DNA from: Streptomonospora wellingtoniae
Lineage (GTDB): Bacteria; Actinomycetota; Actinomycetes; Streptosporangiales; Streptosporangiaceae
Reading direction: 5' to 3'
NCBI RefSeq assembly: GCF_031845375.1
Contig: NZ_JAVREK010000003.1
Coordinates: forward strand, 248,001-312,000
DNA length: 64,000 nucleotides
Positions 24,175 to 32,465 of the stretch are shown here, piece after piece (the first letter of the stretch is position 1; the number at the start of each line of letters is the position of its first letter). The position numbers and the translations under genes are program-made. The notes beneath the pieces were generated by a model that ran no database searches, was not told the DNA's origin, and saw only the letters and a program-made list of their open reading frames with translations.

Positions 24175-25818
24175 AAAGCGCGGCTGCGCGCGGTCGACGC
24201 TGCGACCGAGCGCACCGTCGACCGCGGCGGCTGGCCCGCACTCCTTCGCCCGCGAGTCGACGGCGAATGCACACTCGTGGTCCTGCCTCTCCGCGAGGGG
24301 GCGCGCAAGGTGACTCTGGAGACTCTCACCCCGGAGGAGTCGCTCGCCCTGCTGCGCGAGCATCTCGGCACCGCGCGGGTAGACGCCGAACCCGAGGCGG
24401 CCCGCGCGCTGGTGGGCCACTGTGCGCGCCTCCCCTTGGCGCTGCGCGTCCTCGCCGAGCGGCTGAACGAGCTACCGGACCTCCCCCTGGCCACGATCGC
24501 GGCCGAACTCTCCGCGGAAGACGAGCGGCTCGACGGGCTCGGCTTCACCGGCGACGAGCTGAGCGACGTCCGCGCCGTGTTCTCGGCCTCCTACGGCGCG
24601 CTCGCGGAGGAGACCGCGGCGCTGTTCCGCGCGTTGGGCGTGCACCCCGGCGACGACTTCACTCCCGCCGCCTGCGCCGCCGCCGCGGGCCTGCGTCCGG
24701 GGCGGACACGGCGCCTGCTGGAGCAGTTGGCCGCGGCGAACCTGGTGCAGCGGCTCAAGCACGACCGCTACCGCATGCACGACCTGCTGCGGGTCTACGC
24801 CGCGGAGCGCTTCCGCGCCGAGGAGCCCGGCGGGCAGGAGGCCGCGGTGATCGGACGGCTCGGCGCGTGGTACCTGACCTGCGCACGCAACGCCGTGCGG
24901 GCGGTGCTGCCGAACTTCCGCTTCGTTCCGCTGGAGCGCTACGAGCGGGCGGACGCACAAGGGTTCGACTCGCCGGCGGACGCCGTCGCCTGGTTCGAGG
25001 CCGAGCGGGAGAACATCGTGCAGACGCTGCGCGCCGCGCTCGACTCCCGGCTCGACGACCTCGCGTGGCGGCTGCCCGCGACGGCCTACCCGCTGTTCGA
25101 GTACGGGTGGTACTGGTCGGACTGGCGCGGGATCCACCTCATCGGACTCGAAGCCGCTCGGGCTGCGAGCGACCGGTACGGCGAGGCCCGCAACCTGGTC
25201 GGGCTCGCCGACGCCGAGTGGTCGCGCGACGAGATCGACACCGCGCTGGGCCACTACGAGGCGGCACTGGCCGGTGCGCGGGAGTCGGGCGACGGCTGGA
25301 CTGAGGGCTTCGCGCTGCGCCAGCTGGGCGAACTGCGCTGGGAGCGCGACCGCGACCCGGGCGCGGAGGAGCTGCTGTGGGAGGCGACGCACGCCTTCCA
25401 CGGCGCCGGCGAGCGCCGCGGCCGCGGTATGGCGCTGCTCAGCCTGGCCGCCTATGAGCGCGACCAGGGACGCACCGCCTCGGCCGAGGAGCATGCGCGC
25501 GCCGCCGTCGCGCTGTTCACCGAGATCGCCGACACCTGGACCACGGCTTGGGCCGGCTGCAAGCTGGCCGCGATCCTCGCCGCCGCCGAGCGCTTCGCCG
25601 AGGCCGTCGCGGAGTACGCGACGGCGACGGCGGTCTTCGAGGAGGCCCGCAGCCTGGAGGGCGTCTCCGCCGCCCGCCTTGGCGCGGGCCGGGCGCTGGC
25701 CGCGGCGGGCAGGACGGAGGAGGCGCGCGCCCAGCTCACCGCGGCCTTGGACATCCTGGAGTCCATGGAGGATCCCAGAGCGGCGGAGGTGGAAGCCGAG
25801 ATCGCGGACCTGGGCTGA
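24175..25818 (+). pseudogene. 5'-truncated NB-ARC/TPR (AfsR-like) regulator
   Basis: Open frame of up to 548 codons, with the first usable start at GTG 24277 (513 residues). It begins inside an NB-ARC ATPase: LETLTPEESLALLREHLG, then the GLPLAL-type ARC motif (CARLPLALRVLAERL), the winged-helix MHD motif (RYRMHDLLRVYAAERF) and ~250 residues of TPR-like helices. The P-loop and Walker B that must precede this in SARP/AfsR-type proteins are absent, and an in-frame TAG lies at 24172. It is therefore a 5' deletion product, though the remaining frame is intact and could still be expressed as a TPR protein. A type A repeat lies just upstream. Confidence 0.7.
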
Positions 25819-25925
25819 GGTGGACCGCGCACGCTGCAACCGGATCCCGCCGTGCTGCGCCGGAGGCCGTCTCCATCCGCCTGCGTTCGATAGCCTTTCC
25901 ACGCAGAGCACAGGAAGGGAGCCCC

Positions 25926-26040
25926 GTGTCCCCGGTGACCCGGCCCTTCGCGGAGGTGCCGGGAAACGAGTACGCCATGCTCACGTTGGCACGGCTTGCC
26001 GGCATCGACGTTCCCGAAGCCCGACTGGTTTCCCAGGTCA
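25926..26040 (+). pseudogene. HipA-like toxin kinase fragment
   Basis: GTG 25926 follows GGAAGGGAG and reads SPVTRPFAEVPGNEYAMLTL, then ARLAGIDVPEARLVS. This matches the HipA kinase segment where a PENE-like motif precedes the ATP-binding core (LPENE...LAxxxGIxVPexxLV). Similarity stops exactly where the type B repeat begins (CCCAGGTCAG at 26032), and neither the N-terminal domain nor the kinase C-lobe is present. It is a remnant of a HipBA-type toxin, apparently cut by the repeat. Confidence 0.6.
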
Positions 26041-26075
26041 GATCCACCATCTCTGCTGTTTGGGAGTGGATCAAC
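26032..26075. repeat. Type B repeat, copy 1
   Basis: 44 bp running from CCCAGGTCAG to GGGAGTGGATCAAC; about 35 of 45 aligned positions match the copy at 29530. It ends in GATCAAC, as the type A repeats do. It abuts the HipA-like fragment. Confidence 0.65.
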
Positions 26076-26106
26076 AGAAGGAGGCGTTCTCAGTGGGGCT
26101 CCACCG

Positions 26107-27078
26107 TCAGCGGCGGTCGGTGCCGGCCACTGCGGCGAGGACGTAGGCGGGCTTGTAGATGTCCTCCCACGTGAACCGGACGATGCGCGTACCCGGGTAG
26201 TGGGCCTGCAGAGCGTTCTGGCGCTTGCGGTCGTAGGCCAGCGTCCGCGCCTGGCCGTGGGGCCCCAGTCCGTCGCACTCGCCGATGACCTGCAGCTCCT
26301 CCCACCACAGGTCCGCGACGGCGAAGACCCGGCCGCGGGCGTCGGTGAACGGGTGCTGCAAGGCACTGGGCGGCAGCCCTCCGTCGGCACAGACGAGCCG
26401 GATCCGGGTTTCCAGCGGGCTCTGCGCCCGGTCGTCGGCCGACCGCCACCACTCGCCCACCCGGCGGCACCCTCTGCGTCCGCGGTTGGCCGCGTGGAGG
26501 CTCGGCAGGTCGGTGCGGCGGACGAGCCCGCGGTTGAGCGCGGAGTCGATCAGGCTGACGCCGGTGTCGCGGTCGACATGCAGGAGAACGTCGCGCAGCG
26601 TGCGGCCCGGCGTGGTCAGGCGGATGCCGGAGCCGACGGTTGTGATCTCCTCGTCTGCGGTGTCCCACGAGTGCAGGGTTATGCCGCGTACGTGCCGCTG
26701 GGCACCCAGGGCGGGAATGACCATGTGCATCTCGCGCCCGTCCCACGGCGGAAACCCCTGCATCCCCCACAGGCGGGCGGCGGTGGCGCCTCCGGCGAAC
26801 CCGGCGGGGCCGAGCGCCAGCTGAGCGGCCATCACCCGCTGCAGCAACCGCTGGTCCTCCTCGGCGCCCTCAACCGCACTCCGGACGGCGTACACCCGCG
26901 GGTACACCTTCACCCAGTGCCCGCTGCGGAGGAGCCGCCGGACGAGTCCGTCGTCGATACCGCAGTCCAATGCCTGGTGCCAGGTGATGGATCCGTACTG
27001 CCGGGCGGCCAGCGCCGCAGCGCGGTGGGCGGGAGGGGGCAGCGCGGCGGGGAGGTTCGGTGCGGGAGGAACGCTCAT
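26107..27078 (-). CDS. AbiEi-like antitoxin-domain protein with DUF559-type nuclease fold
   Basis: 323 residues. The N-terminal ~60 residues (AARQYGSITWHQALDCGIDDGLVRRLLRSGHWVKVYPRVYAV) form the winged-helix module found in AbiEi-type antitoxins. The C-terminal ~130 residues resemble restriction-endonuclease-fold DUF559 proteins: an SPLETRIRLV helix Glu, an acidic strand FAVADLWWEELQVIGECDG, and a closing RIVRFTWEDI. Such two-part proteins are common in actinobacteria, usually without a linked AbiEii toxin, and none is seen here. ATG 27078 lacks a well-spaced ribosome site. It could be a DNA-binding regulator or nuclease. It lies among remnants and repeats, as expected of accessory DNA. Confidence 0.75.
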   Translation of the reverse strand: MSVPPAPNLPAALPPPAHRAAALAARQYGSITWHQALDCGIDDGLVRRLLRSGHWVKVYPRVYAVRSAVEGAEEDQRLLQRVMAAQLALGPAGFAGGATAARLWGMQGFPPWDGREMHMVIPALGAQRHVRGITLHSWDTADEEITTVGSGIRLTTPGRTLRDVLLHVDRDTGVSLIDSALNRGLVRRTDLPSLHAANRGRRGCRRVGEWWRSADDRAQSPLETRIRLVCADGGLPPSALQHPFTDARGRVFAVADLWWEELQVIGECDGLGPHGQARTLAYDRKRQNALQAHYPGTRIVRFTWEDIYKPAYVLAAVAGTDRR

Positions 27079-27193
27079 ACCTCCGAGGCTGCCGGGGCAC
27101 CCGGCGGACCTCCACCCGGATCTCCGTCTTGTGGATACCGCCCTCGCCGCCCGCCCTCGCCGCACCCACCCCCGTCCTGTTGCCCCCGCCCCA

Positions 27194-27260
27194 CCCGTTG
27201 ATCTTGTAGCTATCGTGAGGGGAAATCGTTTTAATTCACGATAGCTACAAGATCAACGGG
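27194..27260. repeat. Type A palindromic repeat, copy 3
   Basis: Perfect 25 bp arms (left arm starting CCCGTTGATCTTGTAGCTAT) around a 17-base core containing GGGGAAATCGTTTT. The right arm overlaps the end of the alpha/beta hydrolase gene: the TGA stop of that gene (27255-27253) is part of the palindrome. Confidence 0.95.
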
Positions 27261-28164
27261 GTGTAGGGGCGGTGAGGAAGTCGGTGAGGGCCTCGGTGAC
27301 CTGGCGGGGGGTTTCCTCTTGAACGAGGTGCCCGCAGGGCAGGGCGTGGCCGTCCACCGATCCGGCCGACACCTCGCGCCAGGTGCCGAGCACGTCGTAG
27401 GTCCGGCCGACGGTGCCCTCTGTGCCCCACAGCGCCAGCAGCGGTTGCGTGAGGTGCCGGCCCGCGGCCGCGTCCTCGGCGTCGTGGGCGAGGTCGATGC
27501 CCGCCGCGGCCCGATAGTCCTCGCAGACCGCGTGCACCGTGCGGGGGTCGCGGTAGCAGCGCAGGTACTCCTGGACCAGTTCCTCCTCGGGCACACCCCC
27601 GGTGCCGCTCTGCCCGCGAAGGTGGGCGCGGAGGTAGGTCTCCGTGGCCCCGGCGATCATCTCCTCCGGCAGCGGCTCGGGCTGGATCAGGAAGAACCAC
27701 CAGAAGTACCGGGTGGCGAACTCGCGGTCAGCGCGCGCGTACATGGTGGCGGTGGGGGCGATGTCGAGGACGGCGAGCCGCTCGACCGCGTCGGGCCGGT
27801 CCAGCGCCATGCGGTGCGCGACCCGCCCTCCCCGGTCGTGCCCGACCACCGCGAAGCGCTCGTGGCCGAGCTCGCGCATCACGGCCACCTGGTCGGCGGC
27901 CATCGCCCGCTTGCTGTAGGGGGCGTGGTCGCCGCCGCTGCCGGGCTTGGCCGAGTCGCCGTAGCCGCGCAGGTCGGTGGCGACGACGGTGAAGCGCTCC
28001 GCCAGCGCGGGCGCGACCGCGCGCCAGGTGGCGTGGGTCTGCGGGTGGCCGTGCAGCAGCAGGAGCGGCGGCCCGCTCCCCCCGGTCGCCGCGCGGATGC
28101 GGACCCCTTCCCCGATGTCGAGATCGGCCGCGTCGAATCCGGGGATGAGCGTCGTCGGGGCCAC
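27253..28164 (-). CDS. Alpha/beta hydrolase, haloacetate dehalogenase-like
   Basis: 303 residues. The order of motifs matches fluoroacetate/haloacetate dehalogenases and their relatives: oxyanion LLLHGHPQTHATWR, TDLRGYGDSAKP, a nucleophile Asp in VVGHDRGGRVAHRMA, VLDIAPTATMYARAD and catalytic-His context PCGHLVQEE. In true defluorinases a His-Trp pair precedes FF in the halide pocket (HWFF); here it reads YFWWFFLIQP, so the pocket His is Trp. That makes fluoroacetate cleavage less likely and another ester or epoxide substrate possible. GTG 28164 has a near-perfect GGAGGAGAA site. The stop codon lies inside a palindromic repeat. Confidence 0.85.
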   Translation of the reverse strand: MAPTTLIPGFDAADLDIGEGVRIRAATGGSGPPLLLLHGHPQTHATWRAVAPALAERFTVVATDLRGYGDSAKPGSGGDHAPYSKRAMAADQVAVMRELGHERFAVVGHDRGGRVAHRMALDRPDAVERLAVLDIAPTATMYARADREFATRYFWWFFLIQPEPLPEEMIAGATETYLRAHLRGQSGTGGVPEEELVQEYLRCYRDPRTVHAVCEDYRAAAGIDLAHDAEDAAAGRHLTQPLLALWGTEGTVGRTYDVLGTWREVSAGSVDGHALPCGHLVQEETPRQVTEALTDFLTAPTPR

Positions 28165-28325
28165 TTCTCCTCCAGTCGCGAAGGCGGATCCGACTCCTGC
28201 CGTACCCGCCGCGGGTCCGCGGCGACACTCTACGCCCGGCTGCACGAGCGCACCCCGGCCGCTGCTGCGGTCGGCGAGGGTGCGGGCCGCTGGGAGCGGT
28301 TCGGGGTCCGTTAGGGTCGGTTGCC

Positions 28326-29303
28326 ATGGAAGAACGCAAGCTCGGGAAGACCGGTGGGAACGTCAGCGCCGTGGGGTTCGGCGCCTGGCAGATCGGAGCG
28401 GCGTGGGGCGACGTCAGTGAGCAGGATGCGCTCTCAGCGCTGCGGACCTCCGTGGAGTCGGGGGTCAGCTTCATCGACACCGCCGACGTCTACGGCGGCG
28501 GGCGCAGCGAGCGCCTGGTCGGGCAGGTTCTCAAGGAGTACCCGCACCTGACCGCGGCGACCAAGATGGGGCGGCGCGTGCCCCAGGAGCCGGAGAACTA
28601 CAACCCGGACAACCTCCGCGCCTGGAACGACGACTCCCGCGCCAACCTGGGCGTGGACTCGATCGACCTGGTGCAGCTGCACTGCCCGCCCGACGAGGTC
28701 TACGCCTCCGATGCGGTCTTCGACGACCTGGACAGGATGGTCTCCGAGGGGCGCATCCGCGCCTACGGTGTCAGCGTGGAGACCTGCGCGCAGGCTCTCG
28801 CCGCGATCGGGCGGCCCGGGGTGGCGAGCGTGCAGATCATCCTCAACGCCTTCCGGCACAAGCCGCTGGAGGAGGTGCTGCCCGCCGCGCGCGAGGCCGG
28901 GGTCAGCATCATCGCGCGGGTGCCGCTGGCCAGCGGGCTGCTGTCGGGCCGGTACACGGCCCAGACGTCCTTCGGCGACGACGACCACCGCAACTTCAAC
29001 CGCTCAGGCGACGCGTTCGACGTGGGCGAGACGTTCTCGGGCGTCGACTTCGCGACCGGGCTGGCGGCGGTGGAGCGCATCCGCGAAGCCGTGCCCGAGG
29101 GCATGACCATGGCGCAGTTCGCGCTGCGCTGGATCCTGGATCAGCCGGGCGTGAGCACGGTGATTCCCGGCGCCCGCAACGCCGAGCAGGCGCGCGGCAA
29201 CGCAGCGGCGGCCTCCCTGGACCCGCTTCCGCCCGAGGTGCACAGCACGGTGCGCGATGTCTACGACGAACTGATCCGCCCCCAGGTGCACCACCGCTGG
29301 TGA
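28326..29303 (+). CDS. Aldo/keto reductase
   Basis: 325-residue NADPH-dependent oxidoreductase of the AKR superfamily. The catalytic tetrad contexts are all present: DTADVYGGGRSE (Asp and Tyr), AATKMGRR (Lys) and LVQLHCPPDE (His). The C-terminal cofactor region is VIPGARNAEQARGN. The N-terminus MEERKLGKTGGNVSAVGFG fits the general-stress (YhdN/AKR11-12-like) group. It is divergent from the hydrolase and has no operon partner. It probably reduces aldehydes or ketones of metabolites; substrate unknown. Confidence 0.92.
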   Translation: MEERKLGKTGGNVSAVGFGAWQIGAAWGDVSEQDALSALRTSVESGVSFIDTADVYGGGRSERLVGQVLKEYPHLTAATKMGRRVPQEPENYNPDNLRAWNDDSRANLGVDSIDLVQLHCPPDEVYASDAVFDDLDRMVSEGRIRAYGVSVETCAQALAAIGRPGVASVQIILNAFRHKPLEEVLPAAREAGVSIIARVPLASGLLSGRYTAQTSFGDDDHRNFNRSGDAFDVGETFSGVDFATGLAAVERIREAVPEGMTMAQFALRWILDQPGVSTVIPGARNAEQARGNAAAASLDPLPPEVHSTVRDVYDELIRPQVHHRW

Positions 29304-29336
29304 CGGCCGGCCGCACCGGACCGCGTCGGGCTATCA

Positions 29337-29393
29337 CCGTTGATCTTGTAGCCATCGTCACTGGCAATCGTTTTCCATCACGATAGCTACAAG
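29337..29393. repeat. Type A palindromic repeat, copy 4 (degenerate)
   Basis: Left arm CCGTTGATCTTGTAGCCATC has one change, and the right arm stops after GATAGCTACAAG, losing the final ~8 bases. The core reads GGCAATCGTTTTCC. It lies between the convergent aldo/keto reductase and ROK genes. About 180 bp further on, a type B element ends with the missing GATCAACGGGG, so the outer end may have been replaced. Confidence 0.85.
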
Positions 29394-29529
29394 CTGTGTG
29401 GGGCCTCCCTCTGGTCGGCCGTACCGGAGGAACAAAACGAGGGTGAACCGGCCCGCTCCAGACCCACTTCAGAGAATGTCACGGAACGATAACGGGATTT
29501 CGTGGGCGTCTCGCAATGGAGTGCGTTTG

Positions 29530-29578
29530 CCCAGGTCAGAGGTGCTAGCTCCGCTGTTTTGGGAATAGATCAACGGGG
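29530..29578. repeat. Type B repeat, copy 2
   Basis: Same element as 26032: CCCAGGTCAGA, a variable middle with GCTAGC, then GCTGTTTTGGGAATAGATC and AACGGGGG. It ends two bases before the complement of the ROK gene stop (29580-29582). Confidence 0.6.
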
Positions 29579-29579
29579 G

Positions 29580-30863
29580 TTAGCCGCCGGCCGGACGGGC
29601 GGCGGCCTGCTCCGGCTCGGCGAGGTCGCCGGGGATGCGGGTGCCGGCCTGCAGCGGAACGAGCTCCGACTGCAGCACCATCGTGGCCGCGCCGATGGCC
29701 GGAGCGGTCGCGGCCGAGGTGGAGATCCGCACCGCGACCGGGTGGGTGGTGCGGGCGAAGAACGCGCGGTCCAGCTCCTCCTGGACGACCGGCAGGTACA
29801 TCGATCCGGCCACGGCCAGGCTCTGCCCGGTGAGTACGACGCGGTCCAGGTCGAGCACGTTGGCCAGGGTGCGGGTGGCCGCCGCCAGGTAGCGCGCGGA
29901 GCGGTCGACGATGGCGCGGGCGCCGGGCTCGCCACGGCGCGCCGCGCGGGCCACGGCGGCGAAGTCGGCGGCCACCGAGGGGTGGCCGCGCCCGCCCTCG
30001 TCGACGAGCCCCGCCGCCCGCGCGACCCCGGGGTCCTCCCGGGCGCGGGCGACCACCGCTGCCGGTCCGGCCATCACCTCGGTGCACCCGCGGGCGCCGC
30101 ACCAGCACTCGGGACCATCGGGATCCAGGCAGATATGCCCGATCTCGCCGGCGTTGCCGCTGCTGCCGTGATAGGGGATGCCGTTGATGAGGATGCCCGA
30201 GCCGATACCGGTGCAGACGTAGACGGCGGCGAAGGTCGAGGCGCCGCTGACCGCTCCGGACCAGTACTCCCCCAGCGCAGCGGCGGTGGCGTCGTTGCCG
30301 AGGACGAGCGGCAGCCCGGTCGCCCGCCGCACCTCCTCGTCGAGCGGGAAGTCCTCCCAGTGCCGCATGATGGGCGGCGCCAGCCGCATGCCGGCGGTCG
30401 GGGTGAGCGGTCCGGGCGAGACCAGGCCCACGCCCAGCACGAGCCGCTCGTCGACCCCCACCCCTTCGATGAGCGTGGCCACTTCGGCTGCCATGCGCTG
30501 CACGACGGCGGGCGGCTCCTCGGTCCCCGCTCCGGCCCGGGTCATCCGCGCCACGACCGAGCCCCCGAGGTCGGTGAGCACGTAGGCGATGCCGGAGTGG
30601 TCCAGGTGCACGCCCACGGCGTATCGCGAGGACTGGTTGAGCTGGAGCAGCACGCGCGGCTTTCCGCCGGTGGACTCCGCGCGGCCGGTCTCGACGACGA
30701 GGCCGTCCTCGATGAGCTTGCGCACGACGGTGGAGATCGTCGCGCCGGTGAAACCGGTGGCCTGAATCAGACCGACGCGGCTGATGGTGCCGGCGGCGCG
30801 GATCACGTCGAGCACGGCCGACCGGCTGCTCGCGTGGGGTATTACCCGAGCCGGCGCGCCCAC
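29580..30863 (-). CDS. ROK-family transcriptional regulator
   Basis: 427 residues. The N-terminal winged helix (about 8-65: SAVLDVIRAAGTISRVGLIQ, GATISTVVRKLIEDGLV) is followed by a ROK sugar-kinase-like domain with LGNDATAAALGEYW, the glycine-rich loop VCTGIGSGILINGIPYHG, and the zinc motif CWCGARGCTEVM. GTG 30863 is preferred because GGAGG lies six bases upstream; a longer frame to 30905 is possible. Such XylR/NagC-like proteins repress sugar-use genes and respond to a free or phosphorylated sugar. No sugar operon is directly attached; the secreted genes at 31326 and 32466 are possible targets. Confidence 0.9.
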   Translation of the reverse strand: MGAPARVIPHASSRSAVLDVIRAAGTISRVGLIQATGFTGATISTVVRKLIEDGLVVETGRAESTGGKPRVLLQLNQSSRYAVGVHLDHSGIAYVLTDLGGSVVARMTRAGAGTEEPPAVVQRMAAEVATLIEGVGVDERLVLGVGLVSPGPLTPTAGMRLAPPIMRHWEDFPLDEEVRRATGLPLVLGNDATAAALGEYWSGAVSGASTFAAVYVCTGIGSGILINGIPYHGSSGNAGEIGHICLDPDGPECWCGARGCTEVMAGPAAVVARAREDPGVARAAGLVDEGGRGHPSVAADFAAVARAARRGEPGARAIVDRSARYLAAATRTLANVLDLDRVVLTGQSLAVAGSMYLPVVQEELDRAFFARTTHPVAVRISTSAATAPAIGAATMVLQSELVPLQAGTRIPGDLAEPEQAAARPAGG

Positions 30864-31325
30864 CTGGAACCTCCGCTTCACATCCCCCGTCGCCACCCGG
30901 CGCACCAGCGGCGATGCCCGCGGGCGCCTCGCGGCACCCGGGCAGTCTACCGCCGCAGCCGTACCGGGCCGCGAGCCGACCGGCGTGGCCTCCGCCCCGG
31001 ATCGACGGAGGACGGGGGCGCACTGAATTCCCGACGTACTTCAGCGGGCAGCGCCGACGCGCGACCGTCCCTCCCGCAAACCGCCGCCGTTCTCCGCTGT
31101 TCTTCCGCGGAATTCCGCGCGCCCGCAGCAGAACGGAGATCGGTGGAATCACCCGTGTCACCCACGAGGCGTTGACTCGTTTTCCAAAATGCCGAATTAT
31201 ACCGGATATTCGGCCTGCAGAGCCCGCGCAGGCCCAACGCGAAGCGATTCCGAGAGGGAACGCGACCCACCGGAACACAGAACGCGCCGGGAAATCCCCC
31301 AGCACCGCCTTTCAGGAGCAGTGGA
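30864..31325. promoter_or_regulatory. Divergent promoter region with a 14 bp palindrome
   Basis: 462 bp between the ROK regulator and the secreted hydrolase, with no credible gene. A perfect 14 bp palindrome CGCGGAATTCCGCG lies at 31106-31119. It could be a regulator site, for example for the adjacent ROK protein, which is inference from position and symmetry. Confidence 0.35.
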
Positions 31326-32171
31326 ATGAGATCACGAAACGCCGCCGACCGGGCCAACCGGATTTCCGCCGCGGTCGTCGCTCTGCTGGCGTCCACCGCC
31401 CTTCTCGCGGTCTCGGCCGGCCCCGCCTCGGCTGCCGGAACCGGACCCTACGACGCCGAGTACACGACCACGCTCCGGCTGTACGACCACACGGTCTACC
31501 GCCCCGCAGACCTGCCCGAGAACGAGCGGCTGCCGATCGTCGTCTGGGGCAACGGCGGTTGCCTGGCCGACGGAACGATGTTCGAGAACTTCCTGCTGGA
31601 GATCGCCTCCCGCGGCTTCCTGGTGATCGCCAACGGCCGCCCCGGGGGGTCCGGCGGCACCGACGCCGACATGCTCACCGAGGCGATCGACTGGGCCGTC
31701 GAGGAGGACGACCGGCTGTTCAGCCCTTACCGGGGACACCTCGACACCGACTCGGTCGCCGTGATGGGCCAGTCCTGCGGCGGCATCGAGGCCTACGAGG
31801 CCTCCGACGACGAGCGCGTGGACACCACCGTGCTGTGGAACAGCGGCATGCTCAGCGATCTGGACAACTGGCGGCTGCGCCGGCTGCACGCACCCATCGC
31901 CTACTTCACCGGCGGCCCCGACGACATCGCCCACGAGAACGCGCTGGACGACTGGGACCGGATCCCCTCGGGCCTCCCGGCGTTCCTGGGCAGCCTGGAC
32001 GTGGGCCACACCGGCACGTTCGGCGAGCCGGACGGAGGCGAGTACGGCCGGGTCGGGGCCCTGTGGCTGAAGTGGCGGCTCAAGGGCGATGAACAGGCCG
32101 GGCAGGCGTTCACCGGCTCCGACTGCGGCCTGTGCTCCACCGAGTGGGAGATCGAGCAGCGGAACCTGTAG
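31326..32171 (+). CDS. Secreted alpha/beta hydrolase (cutinase/lipase-like)
   Basis: 281-residue precursor. Residues 1-36 form a signal peptide (basic start MRSRNAADRANR, hydrophobic core, AGPASA-AG cleavage). The mature domain has the nucleophile elbow VMGQSCGGIEA, an acidic residue in TGGPDDIAHEN and a His in DVGHTGTF. The final part holds a CGLC pair that could form a disulfide. The fold resembles chlorophyllase/PET-hydrolase-like and dienelactone-type enzymes with a triad Ser-Asp-His. It is exported, likely acting on an ester in the surroundings. Substrate unknown. It is transcribed toward the secreted sugar dehydrogenase 294 bp downstream. Confidence 0.85.
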   Translation: MRSRNAADRANRISAAVVALLASTALLAVSAGPASAAGTGPYDAEYTTTLRLYDHTVYRPADLPENERLPIVVWGNGGCLADGTMFENFLLEIASRGFLVIANGRPGGSGGTDADMLTEAIDWAVEEDDRLFSPYRGHLDTDSVAVMGQSCGGIEAYEASDDERVDTTVLWNSGMLSDLDNWRLRRLHAPIAYFTGGPDDIAHENALDDWDRIPSGLPAFLGSLDVGHTGTFGEPDGGEYGRVGALWLKWRLKGDEQAGQAFTGSDCGLCSTEWEIEQRNL

Positions 32172-32465
32172 GCCCGCCGCACGGTTCCTCCGGGGCCGGC
32201 GAGCGCACGGACCGGTCCCGCCGCCGCCGGCGGAAGCGGGGCCGCGCCGCTCGCCGGCCTTTCCGCGCGGAATTTCTCCGGCGGATTTATCCGAATCGAC
32301 CAGGCACGATTCGTGGGAGCCCTCCCACGGAAGCCCGGACATCCCTGGCGGCCGGGAGCTTTACCGGTTTACCCTCAAGGCCGCACACACCACTCCGGGC
32401 GAGGTGGCACACACTGGGGGATTCGCGTGCCGAGTGGGTCGATTCCGTATTCCCAGGAGCCGAAA

